A stretch of DNA of 12,558 nt from JAGORL01 sp964372415 (lineage in GTDB: Bacteria > Patescibacteriota > Patescibacteriia > UBA9934): assembly GCA_964372415.1 (NCBI GenBank), contig CAYJQH010000014.1, forward strand, positions 1-12,558, written 5' to 3'. A model generated the notes under the pieces. That model ran no database searches and had not been told where the DNA came from. It saw only the letters and a program-made list of their open reading frames with translations. Position numbers and translations under genes: made by a program. Positions 1-6,261 of this stretch are shown piece after piece; within the stretch, counting starts at the first letter, position 1, and every line of letters begins with the position of its first letter.

Positions 1-80
1 ATTTTCAGGAATTTTTGGTAAAATAAGTTCGAGCGTGGTTGTATAAATACACCAACTCATAAAGTGTGACTCGGGACTAA

Positions 81-110
81 GCAGAAACCGGCCAGAAGGT
101 CGGTTTTTGC
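81..110 (+). terminator. Rho-independent terminator of an upstream gene
   Basis: A 13-bp stem (arms 81-93 and 98-110, tetraloop AGAA, two G-U pairs) carries a T-run in its 3' arm and is followed by TTT. It would end a plus-strand transcript entering from outside the window. Bases 1-80 show a possible -10 (TATAAA, 42-47) but no gene I can support. Confidence 0.75.
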
Positions 111-179
111 TTTGCCGATAGTCCCCAAGGACAAACTTGACTGGTTTCTGAGGCATCGTTAAGGTAGCCCCTTACTCTC

Positions 180-305
180 TAGCGACTCAAACTAGCTACT
201 ACGAACTAGCGACTAGCCACTAACCAGTTACTAGCCAACAAGACGAGCGGGTTCGGTTAACAATATTTACCGCTAGTGGCTAGTGGCTAGCAAACTAGTA
301 GCTAG
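180..305. repeat. CTAG-rich imperfect foldback repeat
   Basis: Both halves are built of short CTAG-containing units (CTAGCTACTA, CTAGCCACTA and similar). The left half (192-237) is roughly the reverse complement of the right half (272-305), giving an imperfect hairpin. It ends 6 nt before the ATG of the next gene, so that gene has no room for an SD. Its role is unknown; it resembles the GTAGAT foldback at 11417-11521 in design but not in sequence. Confidence 0.75.
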
Positions 306-311
306 ACAACT

Positions 312-1445
312 ATGCCGCTGCGCCCGCACGAACAATTCCTAAATGCTTTAGAACGCGCCGAGCGGCCAGTCATCGTCTTGCCTGAATTGGCACATATTGA
401 TGATATGGCTAGTGCCTTTGGTCTCGCCACGGTAATCAAGAGTCTAGGCAAACAAATCGATATTGTTTCAGCTGGTGGCCGAGCTCCGGAAAACTTAGCT
501 TTTATTGAAAATCAGCCACCGATTAAAGGAGATTTTCCAAGTCTTAAATCATTAACCCTTGAGCTCAAGCTCGACAAAGCCAAAGTTGACCAACTGTCAT
601 ATAACGTCGTCGACAATAAACTGCGGGTTCACATTATTCCCAAACAGGGCGCCTGGGAGCGCGATGATGTGCAGATTGCTACGAGCTCATACCGGTACGA
701 CCTAATTATTATTTTGGGAGCTCAAGACCTTAAGAGCCTCGGTCAGTTGTTCAACTTCTACCCCGATTTCTTCTTTGCGACCCCGATTGTAGCTATTGGC
801 CACACACCAGCTCAAGAACCATTCGGGAATATCAACCTAGTTGATATGACCGCTACCTCCGTTAGCGAAGTGTGTCACGACCTCGTGATCTCGATTGACG
901 AAAAATTGATCTCGCCTGGAGTGGCTACGGCCTTTTTGACGGGGATGATCGCCAAAACCAAGAGCTTTAAAACACCAAACGTAACGCCAAAGACGCTTGG
1001 GGTGGCCGGTTCGCTCATTGAAAAAGGAGCGAAACGTGAAGAAGTCGTAGAAAAACTATTCCGTACTCGATCAGTTGAAACTCTACGCTTGTGGGGCCGA
1101 GCTCTCGCACGCCTCAAGAGCGATACCGCTCATGGCCTCGTTTGGACCGTGCTTACCAAACAAGATTTTGTGCTGGCTGGGGCTCATGATGCAGCTCTAC
1201 CAGAGATTGTGAGCGAACTTTTAACCACAGCCCCAGCAGCTAAAATTGTCGCCATTATTTTTGAAAATCAGGCCGGCCAACCGGCTGCTCACCTATTTGC
1301 CGAAAGACCGCATGATGCTTTGCACCTTGCGGCCTCATATAAGGCATCAGGCACACGTGAAAGGGCCAAATTACTGCTACCGGAAGAAAACCTCGTTGAC
1401 GCCGAACGCAACTTGGTTCAACATCTCAAAGCCAGACTGTCCTAA
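312..1445 (+). CDS. DHH-family fold protein with lost catalytic residues
   Basis: A 377-aa protein that follows the NrnA/RecJ-like DHH phosphoesterase layout but lacks the metal-binding residues. The N-terminal motif that normally reads like PDGDAxGS is AHIDDMAS (residues 27-34). The motif II region DLIIILGAQDLKSLG (120-134) has Gly126 where an Asp is expected. The DHH signature is GHT (163-165) within a well-kept IGHTP..FGNINLVD context, and the TGIxTDT motif is TGMIAKT with Lys215 replacing Asp. The C-terminal part (about 240-377) corresponds to the DHHA1 substrate-binding region. Known family members degrade short oligonucleotides or pAp; this one is probably not a hydrolase and may bind nucleotides or act structurally. 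The ATG lies 6 nt after a foldback repeat, without an SD. The next gene begins 21 nt after its stop, so they are probably co-transcribed. Confidence 0.85.
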   Translation: MPLRPHEQFLNALERAERPVIVLPELAHIDDMASAFGLATVIKSLGKQIDIVSAGGRAPENLAFIENQPPIKGDFPSLKSLTLELKLDKAKVDQLSYNVVDNKLRVHIIPKQGAWERDDVQIATSSYRYDLIIILGAQDLKSLGQLFNFYPDFFFATPIVAIGHTPAQEPFGNINLVDMTATSVSEVCHDLVISIDEKLISPGVATAFLTGMIAKTKSFKTPNVTPKTLGVAGSLIEKGAKREEVVEKLFRTRSVETLRLWGRALARLKSDTAHGLVWTVLTKQDFVLAGAHDAALPEIVSELLTTAPAAKIVAIIFENQAGQPAAHLFAERPHDALHLAASYKASGTRERAKLLLPEENLVDAERNLVQHLKARLS

Positions 1446-1466
1446 AGCTCGCAATTTGGAGGAGTG

Positions 1467-1964
1467 ATGAAAGTTAAAGTGTTAAAGATTCTGCGCGGTC
1501 TCCCGGCGGCCGGAAAATCTACGCTGGCATCAGAGATCGTTTTTTCACCGGACTTGGGAAAGACTAAAATCTCCCCGATCATCTGCTCGGCTGATCACTT
1601 CTTCATGAAGGACGGAGTTTACCGCCGCGACAACACGCAACTTCAAGCAGCTCACAACGCTTGTCTTCTAAAGTTTTTAAGCGCGGTAAAGGATAACAAC
1701 CCGCTTGTCGTAATTGATAACAGCTCAATTACGATTGACGAAATTGCTCCATACTGGCGGGTTGGCGTGGCCTGCGATTATCGGGTAGAAATCATCACCC
1801 TGTTCTGCACGCTTGAGCTCGCACTCAAACGCAATGCAGCGCGCGAAGGCGACAAACGTGTTCCGGCACACGTCATTGGTCGAATGGATGTCCTGCTACC
1901 TCTCCATACGACCCTTATGCCAAAGCACTGGCGCCACACCGTTCTTTCTCCGACTGCGCCATAA
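1467..1964 (+). CDS. P-loop kinase, N4BP2/polynucleotide-kinase-like
   Basis: A 165-aa single-domain P-loop NTPase. Walker A is GLPAAGKST (residues 11-19). It is followed by SADHFF, then an N-Q-L-x-x-A-H-N helix and the strand VVIDNSS (Walker B-like), the pattern of the N4BP2L/AAA_33 zeta-toxin-like kinase group. The basic segment LKRNAAREGDKRVP looks like the lid. Small kinases of this group phosphorylate nucleic acid ends or small molecules; the substrate here cannot be read from sequence. The start is preferred at ATG 1467, because GGAGGAG (1458-1464) leaves a short but usable spacer; GTG 1464 would sit inside the SD. This is one of the few host-type genes here with a clear SD, probably because it is the second gene of an operon. 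A strong terminator follows at once. Confidence 0.85.
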   Translation: MKVKVLKILRGLPAAGKSTLASEIVFSPDLGKTKISPIICSADHFFMKDGVYRRDNTQLQAAHNACLLKFLSAVKDNNPLVVIDNSSITIDEIAPYWRVGVACDYRVEIITLFCTLELALKRNAAREGDKRVPAHVIGRMDVLLPLHTTLMPKHWRHTVLSPTAP

Positions 1965-1965
1965 A

Positions 1966-1992
1966 CCTGCACCAAACGTGCGGGTCTTTTTT
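1966..1992 (+). terminator. Rho-independent terminator
   Basis: CCTGCAC pairs with GTGCGGG (7 bp, one G-U) around a CAAAC loop, followed by TCTTTTTT. It lies 1 nt after the kinase stop and closes the 312-1964 operon. Confidence 0.9.
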
Positions 1993-2005
1993 ATTCTCTA
2001 TAACG

Positions 2006-2034
2006 TTGACAAAAAAATAGAAAGCAGGTATTTT
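2006..2034 (+). promoter_or_regulatory. Strong sigma-70-type promoter
   Basis: TTGACA (2006-2011), a 17-bp spacer, and TATTTT (2029-2034). The predicted start near 2041 falls at the base of the leader hairpin. Confidence 0.8.
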
Positions 2035-2038
2035 ATTG

Positions 2039-2066
2039 CCTCGTTCCAACCCGCAAAACGAGGAGG
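2039..2066 (+). promoter_or_regulatory. 5'-terminal hairpin abutting a strong SD
   Basis: CCTCGTT (2039-2045) pairs with AACGAGG (2057-2063). The SD AGGAGG (2061-2066) overlaps the 3' arm, so its first three bases are paired when the hairpin forms. ATG follows after a 6-nt spacer. The layout matches the leader at 8401-8431: TCGTYC, loop, GRACGA-like arm, GGAGG. Confidence 0.7.
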
Positions 2067-2072
2067 TAATCC

Positions 2073-2375
2073 ATGCTTTGGCCTGTCCTCATGCTCTCTC
2101 TCAGTTGCCGTCACGAAGCGCCAGCTCGAGCCACGAGAATGATTGGCCACTGCCGGGTAACCGATGAATTTTCCCGCAATTTTGAGGAAGCTGAACTGGG
2201 GCGAGCAATCGGCATGATTCTCACTCCAGAACATGCCGTCGTCTTTAGTGGCACGACTCAGGGAGCAGAACGTTCTGTCGCTTGTCTCTTGCGAACCGAC
2301 TGCGACTTCTTGCCAAGCGACACCTTGGAACCCCGATGTGTCGACCGTAGCCGCTGCTGCGATTTCAACAAGTGA
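2073..2375 (+). CDS. Small 100-aa protein, function unknown (weak histidine-phosphatase-like look)
   Basis: A 100-aa ORF with its own promoter, SD and terminator, so it is very likely expressed. I do not recognise a family with confidence. The N-terminus is hydrophobic (MLWPVLMLSLSC) followed by RHEAP. The middle, LGRAIGMIL then VVFSGTTQGAERSV, faintly recalls the RHG motif and the SPLxRAxQTA helix of the histidine phosphatase superfamily. The protein is shorter than such enzymes (SixA about 160 aa) and lacks the second catalytic His region, so it would be a truncated or divergent relative at best. It holds seven cysteines (12, 27, 71, 77, 88, 94, 95), several of them near the C-terminus. An alternative reading is a small lipoprotein, with Cys12 after a short hydrophobic stretch. 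Base composition is nearer the host than the island at 3842-8760, although the control layout matches that island. Confidence 0.65.
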   Translation: MLWPVLMLSLSCRHEAPARATRMIGHCRVTDEFSRNFEEAELGRAIGMILTPEHAVVFSGTTQGAERSVACLLRTDCDFLPSDTLEPRCVDRSRCCDFNK

Positions 2376-2383
2376 CTACGTAT

Positions 2384-2408
2384 TCTGCGTCTCCGACGCA
2401 GATTTTTT
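2384..2408 (+). terminator. Rho-independent terminator
   Basis: TCTGCGTC and GACGCAGA form a perfect 8-bp stem around TCC, followed by six T. It closes the 2006-2408 unit. Confidence 0.92.
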
Positions 2409-2410
2409 CA

Positions 2411-2432
2411 TAGCTAATTGCTAGCTAATTGC
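2411..2432 (+). repeat. 11-bp tandem repeat in the next promoter
   Basis: Two exact copies of TAGCTAATTGC (2411-2421 and 2422-2432). The -35 region of the following promoter is made from this repeat. Confidence 0.9.
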
Positions 2433-2448
2433 TCGACTTTGTTATAAT
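2418..2448 (+). promoter_or_regulatory. Promoter giving a leaderless mRNA
   Basis: A consensus TATAAT lies at 2443-2448 with a possible -35 TTGCTA at 2418-2423 (19-bp spacer, poor). Only 6 nt separate TATAAT from the ATG at 2455, so transcription should start at or within a base of the start codon. Confidence 0.75.
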
Positions 2449-2454
2449 GCTCAT

Positions 2455-3843
2455 ATGCATCCCTTAAACTACGCCTCCTCAGCGCCGCCTGACATTCGTC
2501 TAGGACGTTTTGTGGCTGATGAACCAGCTCTCGGCTGGATTTTTAGATTATTATCTAAAATTTCAGGGAGCGAGGCTTATCTTGTAGGCGGCACCACGCG
2601 TGACACGGTAACTGGACGCCTGCCCAATGAAATTCATGTAGTGGTGAGAAACGTTCCTGAGCCAAGACTTGAGGATTATCTTCAAAAAGAAGGTAAAGTG
2701 TATAGCTGCGACGCCGCGTCTTTTGCTTTAACTCCCTATAACAGCAAAACCGAAATCGACGTCCGCTTACCACGTACAGCATTTTGGAATAAAGGAGCGC
2801 GAGAACGAAGAGTAATTCCAAACGCCTACTTGCCTTTGTCGCATGACCTCGCTTGGCGAGACTTCACGGCTAACGCTATCGCCTATTCAATCAACAACGG
2901 ATTCATCATCGACCCCTTTGGTGGTGTGCGTGATCTTGAAGCGCACAAACTCCGGAGCGTTGGCGACCCCAACCAGCGCTTTTTGGAAGATCCGCTCCGT
3001 ACCTTGCGCGCACTCCGACTGGCTGCGGCGCATAATTTGCATATCGATGACGCTACGTGGCAGGCGCTCAAAGCCACCCTGCCGTCGCTGCATCGCGTTA
3101 TTACCGACGAAGATGGCTCAGCGAAATTCGCTATCAATCGAGCGGACCTGGGCTATGAGCTCATTGAGAGTTTAACGGCCAATGTGCCGTATTTGTTGCA
3201 ACTCTGGGAATCGAGTGGTGCTGCGGATCTGCTCTTCCCCGAGCTCGAACACCTACACCGCCTGGAACATCACGACGGCAGGAACGGCCGTAAACTCGCT
3301 GAAGAACTCTGGCATGAACTCCACGCTCGCGGCATGGATAATCCGCACGTGTTCCTGGTAGGGCTCCTGCACTTCCTTGAGGACAGTGCCGAACCAACGG
3401 CGCAAAGCATCACTGAACGCTTCCAACTGCCCTTGGCCGAGCATGACGATTTCGATCTTGAAGACCTCAAGTGGTTCCTTGAACACCGCAACGTCCTCCG
3501 TCATCATGATCCGGAAGACATGCGCCCGACGCATTTTGCCCGTGTCTTCCACGGCGAGCGCGGGAACGAGCTTCTTCACCTGCTTGAAGCAATTGCTCAG
3601 GTTGATGGTCGGCACAACGAAGTCCGCAGCCGCCTCCACAAAGCCAAACGTCGGCGTGGGCTTATGCGTGACATTGAGCCGCCAGAACTAATCCGCGGTC
3701 GCGACGTCGTCAGCCTCGGTATCGCTCCCGGCCCACACATTCGTGAAGTTCTAGCTACTGTCCGCGATGCTCAACTTGAAGGTAAAATTTCCACCAAAGA
3801 AGAGGCGCTAAACGTAGCGCGACAAGCGTTGCACAGTATTTAA
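2455..3843 (+). CDS. CCA/poly(A)-polymerase-fold protein with altered active site
   Basis: A 462-aa protein with the class II tRNA nucleotidyltransferase layout. The head domain shows YLVGGTTRD (42-50), equivalent to the usual GGxVRD. The second motif DLAWRDFTANAIAY (131-144) and the nucleotide-reading motif EDPLRTLRALR (178-188) are well kept. However, the metal-binding DxD that should follow GRxPx is Glu59-Ile-His61. The C-terminal half looks like a degenerate HD domain: where LLHD is expected it has LLHF (304-307), with Phe307 replacing the Asp. Intact members add CCA to tRNA or poly(A) to RNA. This one probably cannot bind the two metals normally, so it may be an RNA-binding pseudoenzyme or use an unusual site. 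Both tRNAs in this window already encode CCA. The mRNA appears leaderless. Terminators for both strands follow the stop. Confidence 0.85.
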   Translation: MHPLNYASSAPPDIRLGRFVADEPALGWIFRLLSKISGSEAYLVGGTTRDTVTGRLPNEIHVVVRNVPEPRLEDYLQKEGKVYSCDAASFALTPYNSKTEIDVRLPRTAFWNKGARERRVIPNAYLPLSHDLAWRDFTANAIAYSINNGFIIDPFGGVRDLEAHKLRSVGDPNQRFLEDPLRTLRALRLAAAHNLHIDDATWQALKATLPSLHRVITDEDGSAKFAINRADLGYELIESLTANVPYLLQLWESSGAADLLFPELEHLHRLEHHDGRNGRKLAEELWHELHARGMDNPHVFLVGLLHFLEDSAEPTAQSITERFQLPLAEHDDFDLEDLKWFLEHRNVLRHHDPEDMRPTHFARVFHGERGNELLHLLEAIAQVDGRHNEVRSRLHKAKRRRGLMRDIEPPELIRGRDVVSLGIAPGPHIREVLATVRDAQLEGKISTKEEALNVARQALHSI

Positions 3844-3886
3844 AAGAAATCCCGCTCAACTTCGACGTTCGTCGGAGGAGCGGGAT
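3842..3886 (-). terminator. Terminator ending the minus-strand polycistron
   Basis: ATCCCGCTC (3849-3857) and GAGCGGGAT (3878-3886) form a perfect 9-bp stem. On the minus strand it is followed by TTCTTTT (3842-3848). It overlaps the stop region of the convergent gene 2455-3843. Confidence 0.8.
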
Positions 3887-3941
3887 AGAAAACAGGGTGG
3901 CCGAGTAAGGGTGCAGTTTTATACGTTCTGTGGTACGTGAT

Positions 3942-3967
3942 TTCGGTTATTAGCCGAATTTTTTTGC
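3942..3967 (+). terminator. Terminator of the plus-strand gene 2455-3843
   Basis: TTCGG and CCGAA form a 5-bp stem around a 7-nt loop, followed by a run of T on the plus strand. The stem is short but the T-run is strong. Confidence 0.7.
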
Positions 3968-3988
3968 TTGTTTGCACACCTTGAGGGG

Positions 3989-4043
3989 CCACTCGGTAGA
4001 AACATGCTGATGTTTTCACTGAGTGGACCACCAAGATGGTGGT
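3989..4043 (-). other. Two abutting hairpins in the 3' untranslated region
   Basis: Arms 3989-3994 and 4021-4026 (CCACTC/GAGTGG) close a stem containing GT/AC and AAACAT/ATGTTT helices separated by small symmetrical internal loops. A second perfect stem, ACCACC/GGTGGT, occupies 4027-4043 with no gap between them. They lie just downstream of the 250-aa gene on its transcript. No ORF is supported between 3970 and 4068. Confidence 0.6.
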
Positions 4044-4068
4044 ACGGGGCTGACCTGCGAGCGCCTGC

Positions 4069-4821
4069 CTAGACGGCGAGGCACTCTCGTTCCTGTTGCC
4101 GCAAGCGCCTGTCGCGGCGCCTGGCGACCTCCTTCTGGCCCTTGGAGCGATGCCTGGCCAGGCGGCGTTCGTAGCCAGGCGCACGAATACGCCCTGGCTC
4201 ACAGTTTTGCCGCAGCCAATCCTTGTCTGAGGCCGGTCGCGTGGCGCAGATGTAGCGCTCGAGTTCGCGATCGAACGCGTCGCACTCGGCCTCACGAGCC
4301 AGGCGCTCAGCTGCCAGGCGCTCGCGGACCTCGGGTGAGGTCTTGGAGCGCTGGATGAGACTGAGGACATGGTAGTTGAACCCGTCCTCGTCCTCGGGGG
4401 TGCAGCTTGCGTGAAGGAGCTGGCGCTCCTCACGCGTGAACCTAGCGCCGCGGTCCATGAGGCCGCGGAGGTCCTCGATGGCGTCCCAGACGCGGTTGCG
4501 ATCGGCCTCGGGGCCGCGGGAGGTGACCACCTTGACGGCGTGGCTGACCGCCTGGGAAACCCAGGACTCACCTGCGAACATGTGAACCTCAGAGAATCTA
4601 CGAGCGGGATGCTCATGGATTCGATTGAAGTCCCCATCATTTGATGAGGAACGGCCGCGGCAGGCCTTTTTGGACTTGGCCTTACGGCGATCCGCAAAAC
4701 GCGGGGCGTGACGGTTGACTTGCGGGTCACCCAGGCCTCGACGCGCCGGCGCCGGGCCACGGACCACATTGTCCTTCTTCTTGGTTGGCGACACCGGCCG
4801 CGACTTTCTGCTCTTGCCCAT
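4069..4821 (-). CDS. Basic 250-aa protein, family not recognised
   Basis: This is the largest and last gene of the minus-strand polycistron. It begins MGKSRKSRPVSPTKKK, and the first 60 or so residues are rich in Lys and Arg and look disordered. A central region (about 75-190) alternates acidic and basic residues in a helical pattern, with aromatic anchors such as W87, F127 and Y147. The last 50 residues are again strongly basic (RRLARHRSKGQKEVARRRDR). There is no signal peptide, membrane segment or enzyme motif. The charge pattern suggests nucleic-acid binding, which is inference only. ATG 4821 is chosen over the in-frame ATG 4935 because GGAGG (4827-4831) stands 5 nt upstream and lies in a leader hairpin; the longer form would read through that hairpin. 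GC-ending codons dominate, unlike the flanking host genes. Confidence 0.75.
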   Translation of the reverse strand: MGKSRKSRPVSPTKKKDNVVRGPAPARRGLGDPQVNRHAPRFADRRKAKSKKACRGRSSSNDGDFNRIHEHPARRFSEVHMFAGESWVSQAVSHAVKVVTSRGPEADRNRVWDAIEDLRGLMDRGARFTREERQLLHASCTPEDEDGFNYHVLSLIQRSKTSPEVRERLAAERLAREAECDAFDRELERYICATRPASDKDWLRQNCEPGRIRAPGYERRLARHRSKGQKEVARRRDRRLRQQERECLAV

Positions 4822-4826
4822 GACAA

Positions 4827-4915
4827 CCTCCTCACTACTCATCACCTCGGTGGTGTTTAGTGAGGAACCCTCGAGATAGCTCAAGGGGAGACGCTCCGGA
4901 AAAGTTCCGGAAGCG
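4827..4915 (-). promoter_or_regulatory. Three-hairpin leader with SD in the 3' arm (250-aa gene)
   Basis: Reading in the minus direction: a hairpin with TCCGGAA/TTCCGGA (4892-4915); an 8-bp hairpin CCCTTGAG/CTCGAGGG with one G-U (4868-4887); then a hairpin 4829-4866 with a 9-bp basal stem TCCTCACTA/TAGTGAGGA and a CACC/GGTG apical stem. The SD GGAGG (4827-4831) overlaps the 3' arm, and ATG follows after 5 nt. It has the same order of elements as the leaders at 5210, 5746 and 6803. Confidence 0.75.
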
Positions 4916-4931
4916 TGGGGCGTGACCGACG

Positions 4932-5204
4932 TCATGTGACATCGACCCAGCGATCGGGGGCGATCGCCACTTGCCCGTGGTGGGCCCAGCCTGCGAATAG
5001 CGCAGACCGGGGGTCGATGAGGGGCCGACAGGCGTCATAGGCGGCTTCAAAGCTGGGAAAAATGCCCAGACACTCGACCGCCACCTCGTAGTCGCCGTTT
5101 GGCTGCGGACAGGTGCTTAGCACCCGCCCGACCATCGCCCGCCCGCTCGTCAACACGAACACCGAAATCTGCTGCAACTCCCGGATCTCCTCGACGAAGC
5201 TCAT
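4932..5204 (-). CDS. 90-aa small protein, family not recognised
   Basis: Begins MSFVEEIRELQQISVF. The segment FVLTSGRAMVGRVLS, followed by YEVAVECLGIF, gives alternating strands that would suit a small beta-barrel. This weakly recalls Sm/Hfq-like folds, but I see no diagnostic motif. The second half is mixed and ends in IAPDRWVDVT. There is no signal peptide or membrane helix. The start is fixed by GGGGAGG (5210-5216), with GGAGG at 5210-5214 and a 5-nt spacer. The next cistron's leader begins within about 20 nt of its stop. It is exactly as long as the 5468-5740 protein and has a near-identical leader, although the two proteins are not obviously similar. Confidence 0.75.
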   Translation of the reverse strand: MSFVEEIRELQQISVFVLTSGRAMVGRVLSTCPQPNGDYEVAVECLGIFPSFEAAYDACRPLIDPRSALFAGWAHHGQVAIAPDRWVDVT

Positions 5205-5209
5205 TGCAA

Positions 5210-5275
5210 CCTCCCCACTGACGACGAAACTCGTCGGCACTGGGGAGCCCTCGAGTTCTCCGTAAAACTCGAGGG
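5210..5275 (-). promoter_or_regulatory. Double-hairpin leader sequestering the SD (90-aa gene at 5204)
   Basis: Upstream hairpin: CCCTCGAG/CTCGAGGG, a perfect 8 bp (5248-5275). SD hairpin (5211-5247): CTCCCCA/TGGGGAG, 7 bp, then a G-G mismatch, 2 bp, a C-U mismatch, and CGACGA/TCGTCG, 6 bp, with loop GTT. The SD GGGGAGG is almost entirely within the 3' arm. It is nearly identical to the leader at 5746. Confidence 0.85.
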
Positions 5276-5291
5276 ACGAAATTGTGTAGAA

Positions 5292-5371
5292 CCTTCCGGG
5301 TCGCCACGCGGTGAGGGTCTTCCGCAGCCTTTCAGCCGCAACCCAATTTGCGTTTTGATGGTCCCGGAAGG
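5292..5371 (-). other. Stem-closed structured spacer
   Basis: CCTTCCGGG (5292-5300) and CCCGGAAGG (5363-5371) form a perfect 9-bp helix enclosing about 60 nt. The enclosed part contains a CGCAA/TTGCG hairpin. It lies between the 90-aa genes in the same transcript. I see no ORF with an SD in 5276-5467. Confidence 0.55.
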
Positions 5372-5467
5372 GGTAGCGCTTTTCCCCTGTGGGATGGTCA
5401 CTACCGACCAACCGATGCGCTTCGCCCTGCAGAGCTAATCGCTTATGGCTTCGGCAAGCCAGAATGT

Positions 5468-5740
5468 TCACGGCCTCTCGCGAACCTCCTCGTACACGGG
5501 CTCGCGAAACCCGATGCGACGCGTGCAGATGTCTCGCAACGTGTCGCACGGCACCGTGGACTGGGTGGTGCAGTACCTGGAAGCGGCCGCGTACGGCCTG
5601 ACCGTGATGGTCTGCAGGCCGGTCTCGTACGACCGGGATCCACCGGCGAACCGCACCTCGAAGGTGCAGGTCCCCTCCACCTCATCGAAGGTCTGACCCT
5701 CGATGGTGAAGCTGGCGCAAGCGAACATGAGAACGAACAT
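5468..5740 (-). CDS. 90-aa small cysteine-containing protein, family not recognised
   Basis: Begins MFVLMFACASFTIEGQTF and continues with beta-rich segments (TCTFEVRF, LQTITVRPY). The second half carries cysteines at 57, 64 and 71 (with earlier ones at 8 and 24), then a basic and acidic tail ending VYEEVRERP. The first 11 residues are hydrophobic but too short and uncleaved-looking for a clear signal peptide. The ATG at 5740 follows GGGGAGG by 5 nt. GC-ending codon use supports real coding. The opening MFV is shared with the 63-aa gene at 6606-6797. Function unknown. Confidence 0.7.
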   Translation of the reverse strand: MFVLMFACASFTIEGQTFDEVEGTCTFEVRFAGGSRSYETGLQTITVRPYAAASRYCTTQSTVPCDTLRDICTRRIGFREPVYEEVRERP

Positions 5741-5745
5741 TTGAA

Positions 5746-5815
5746 CCTCCCCACTATCGACGAAGCTCGTCGGCACTGGGGAGATCCGCACTACTACTGA
5801 GAAATTTCGTGCGGA
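5746..5815 (-). promoter_or_regulatory. Double-hairpin leader sequestering the SD (90-aa gene at 5740)
   Basis: The SD hairpin (5747-5783) has the same arms as the 5211-5247 copy (CTCCCCA/TGGGGAG and CGACGA/TCGTCG). The upstream hairpin (5785-5815) keeps its position but uses unrelated arms TCCGCAC/GTGCGGA, so pairing rather than sequence is conserved. Confidence 0.82.
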
Positions 5816-6198
5816 AGCAGGCATCGCGAGTGAAGCACCCACCCGCGGTTGTCGTTATCAGTACGTATTCCTAAGAAGTCGTACGTGTCCCTAAGAAGTC
5901 ACCGCACTGAACCGACAACGGAACCTGCCTTAGGGGTTCCATCCCTGGTCGCCACCTTATAGAGGGGTCACCTCTATCACGGCCGGGATCGGCCGGACCT
6001 GCTGTCACAGGATTGCTTGTGCCTACTAGACGCGCTTCCGGCAACAAGCTGGTACTCACATCCGCTTTCCGCTTGATCAGGGCGGTTGTCGGAAGTGATC
6101 GCGCTGATCCTTATCGGTGGCGCAGCAATCAACGGACGCTGCGGTCGGACAGTGGATCTGTAGGGCGCGCGAGCCCATGTGGAGGAATTTTTGATTCG
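5816..6198 (-). other. Structured spacer without a supported gene
   Basis: No ORF with an SD is seen on either strand. On the minus strand it holds short perfect hairpins: ATAGAGG/CCTCTAT, GGAACC/GGTTCC and CGGCCG/CGGCCG, plus the 20-bp tandem repeat at 5861-5900. A decayed cistron downstream of the orphan leader at 6199 is possible. A 33-codon reading frame beginning MGSRALQIH lies near 6175 but has no SD. Confidence 0.5.
5861..5900. repeat. 20-bp tandem repeat, two copies
   Basis: 5861-5880 and 5881-5900 match at 18 of 20 bases (GTACGTATTCCTAAGAAGTC and GTACGTGTCCCTAAGAAGTC). There is no spacer, so this is not CRISPR-like. Confidence 0.9.
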
Positions 6199-6261
6199 CT
6201 CCCCGCTGACGATCAGGTTTGATCGGCACTGGGGAGTCCTCGAGTCTCTGTGTACTCGAGG
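6199..6261 (-). promoter_or_regulatory. Orphan copy of the double-hairpin leader, no start codon
   Basis: The upstream hairpin CCTCGAGT/ACTCGAGG (6238-6261) and an SD-type hairpin (6199-6236) are present in the same order. The apical helix is CGATCA/TGATCG in place of CGACGA/TCGTCG, a paired change at two positions. The SD is reduced to GGGGAGC, and the triplet at the start-codon position is AAA, so no cistron follows in the usual way. Confidence 0.75.

Noticed and set aside
3840..4835. 331-codon minus-strand frame overlapping the 250-aa gene
   Set aside because: It is Arg/Ser-rich, runs through the 3' hairpins and the terminator, and has no SD. It is the out-of-frame shadow of 4069-4821.
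5861..5900. CRISPR array
   Set aside because: Only two adjacent 20-bp copies with no spacers and no cas genes.
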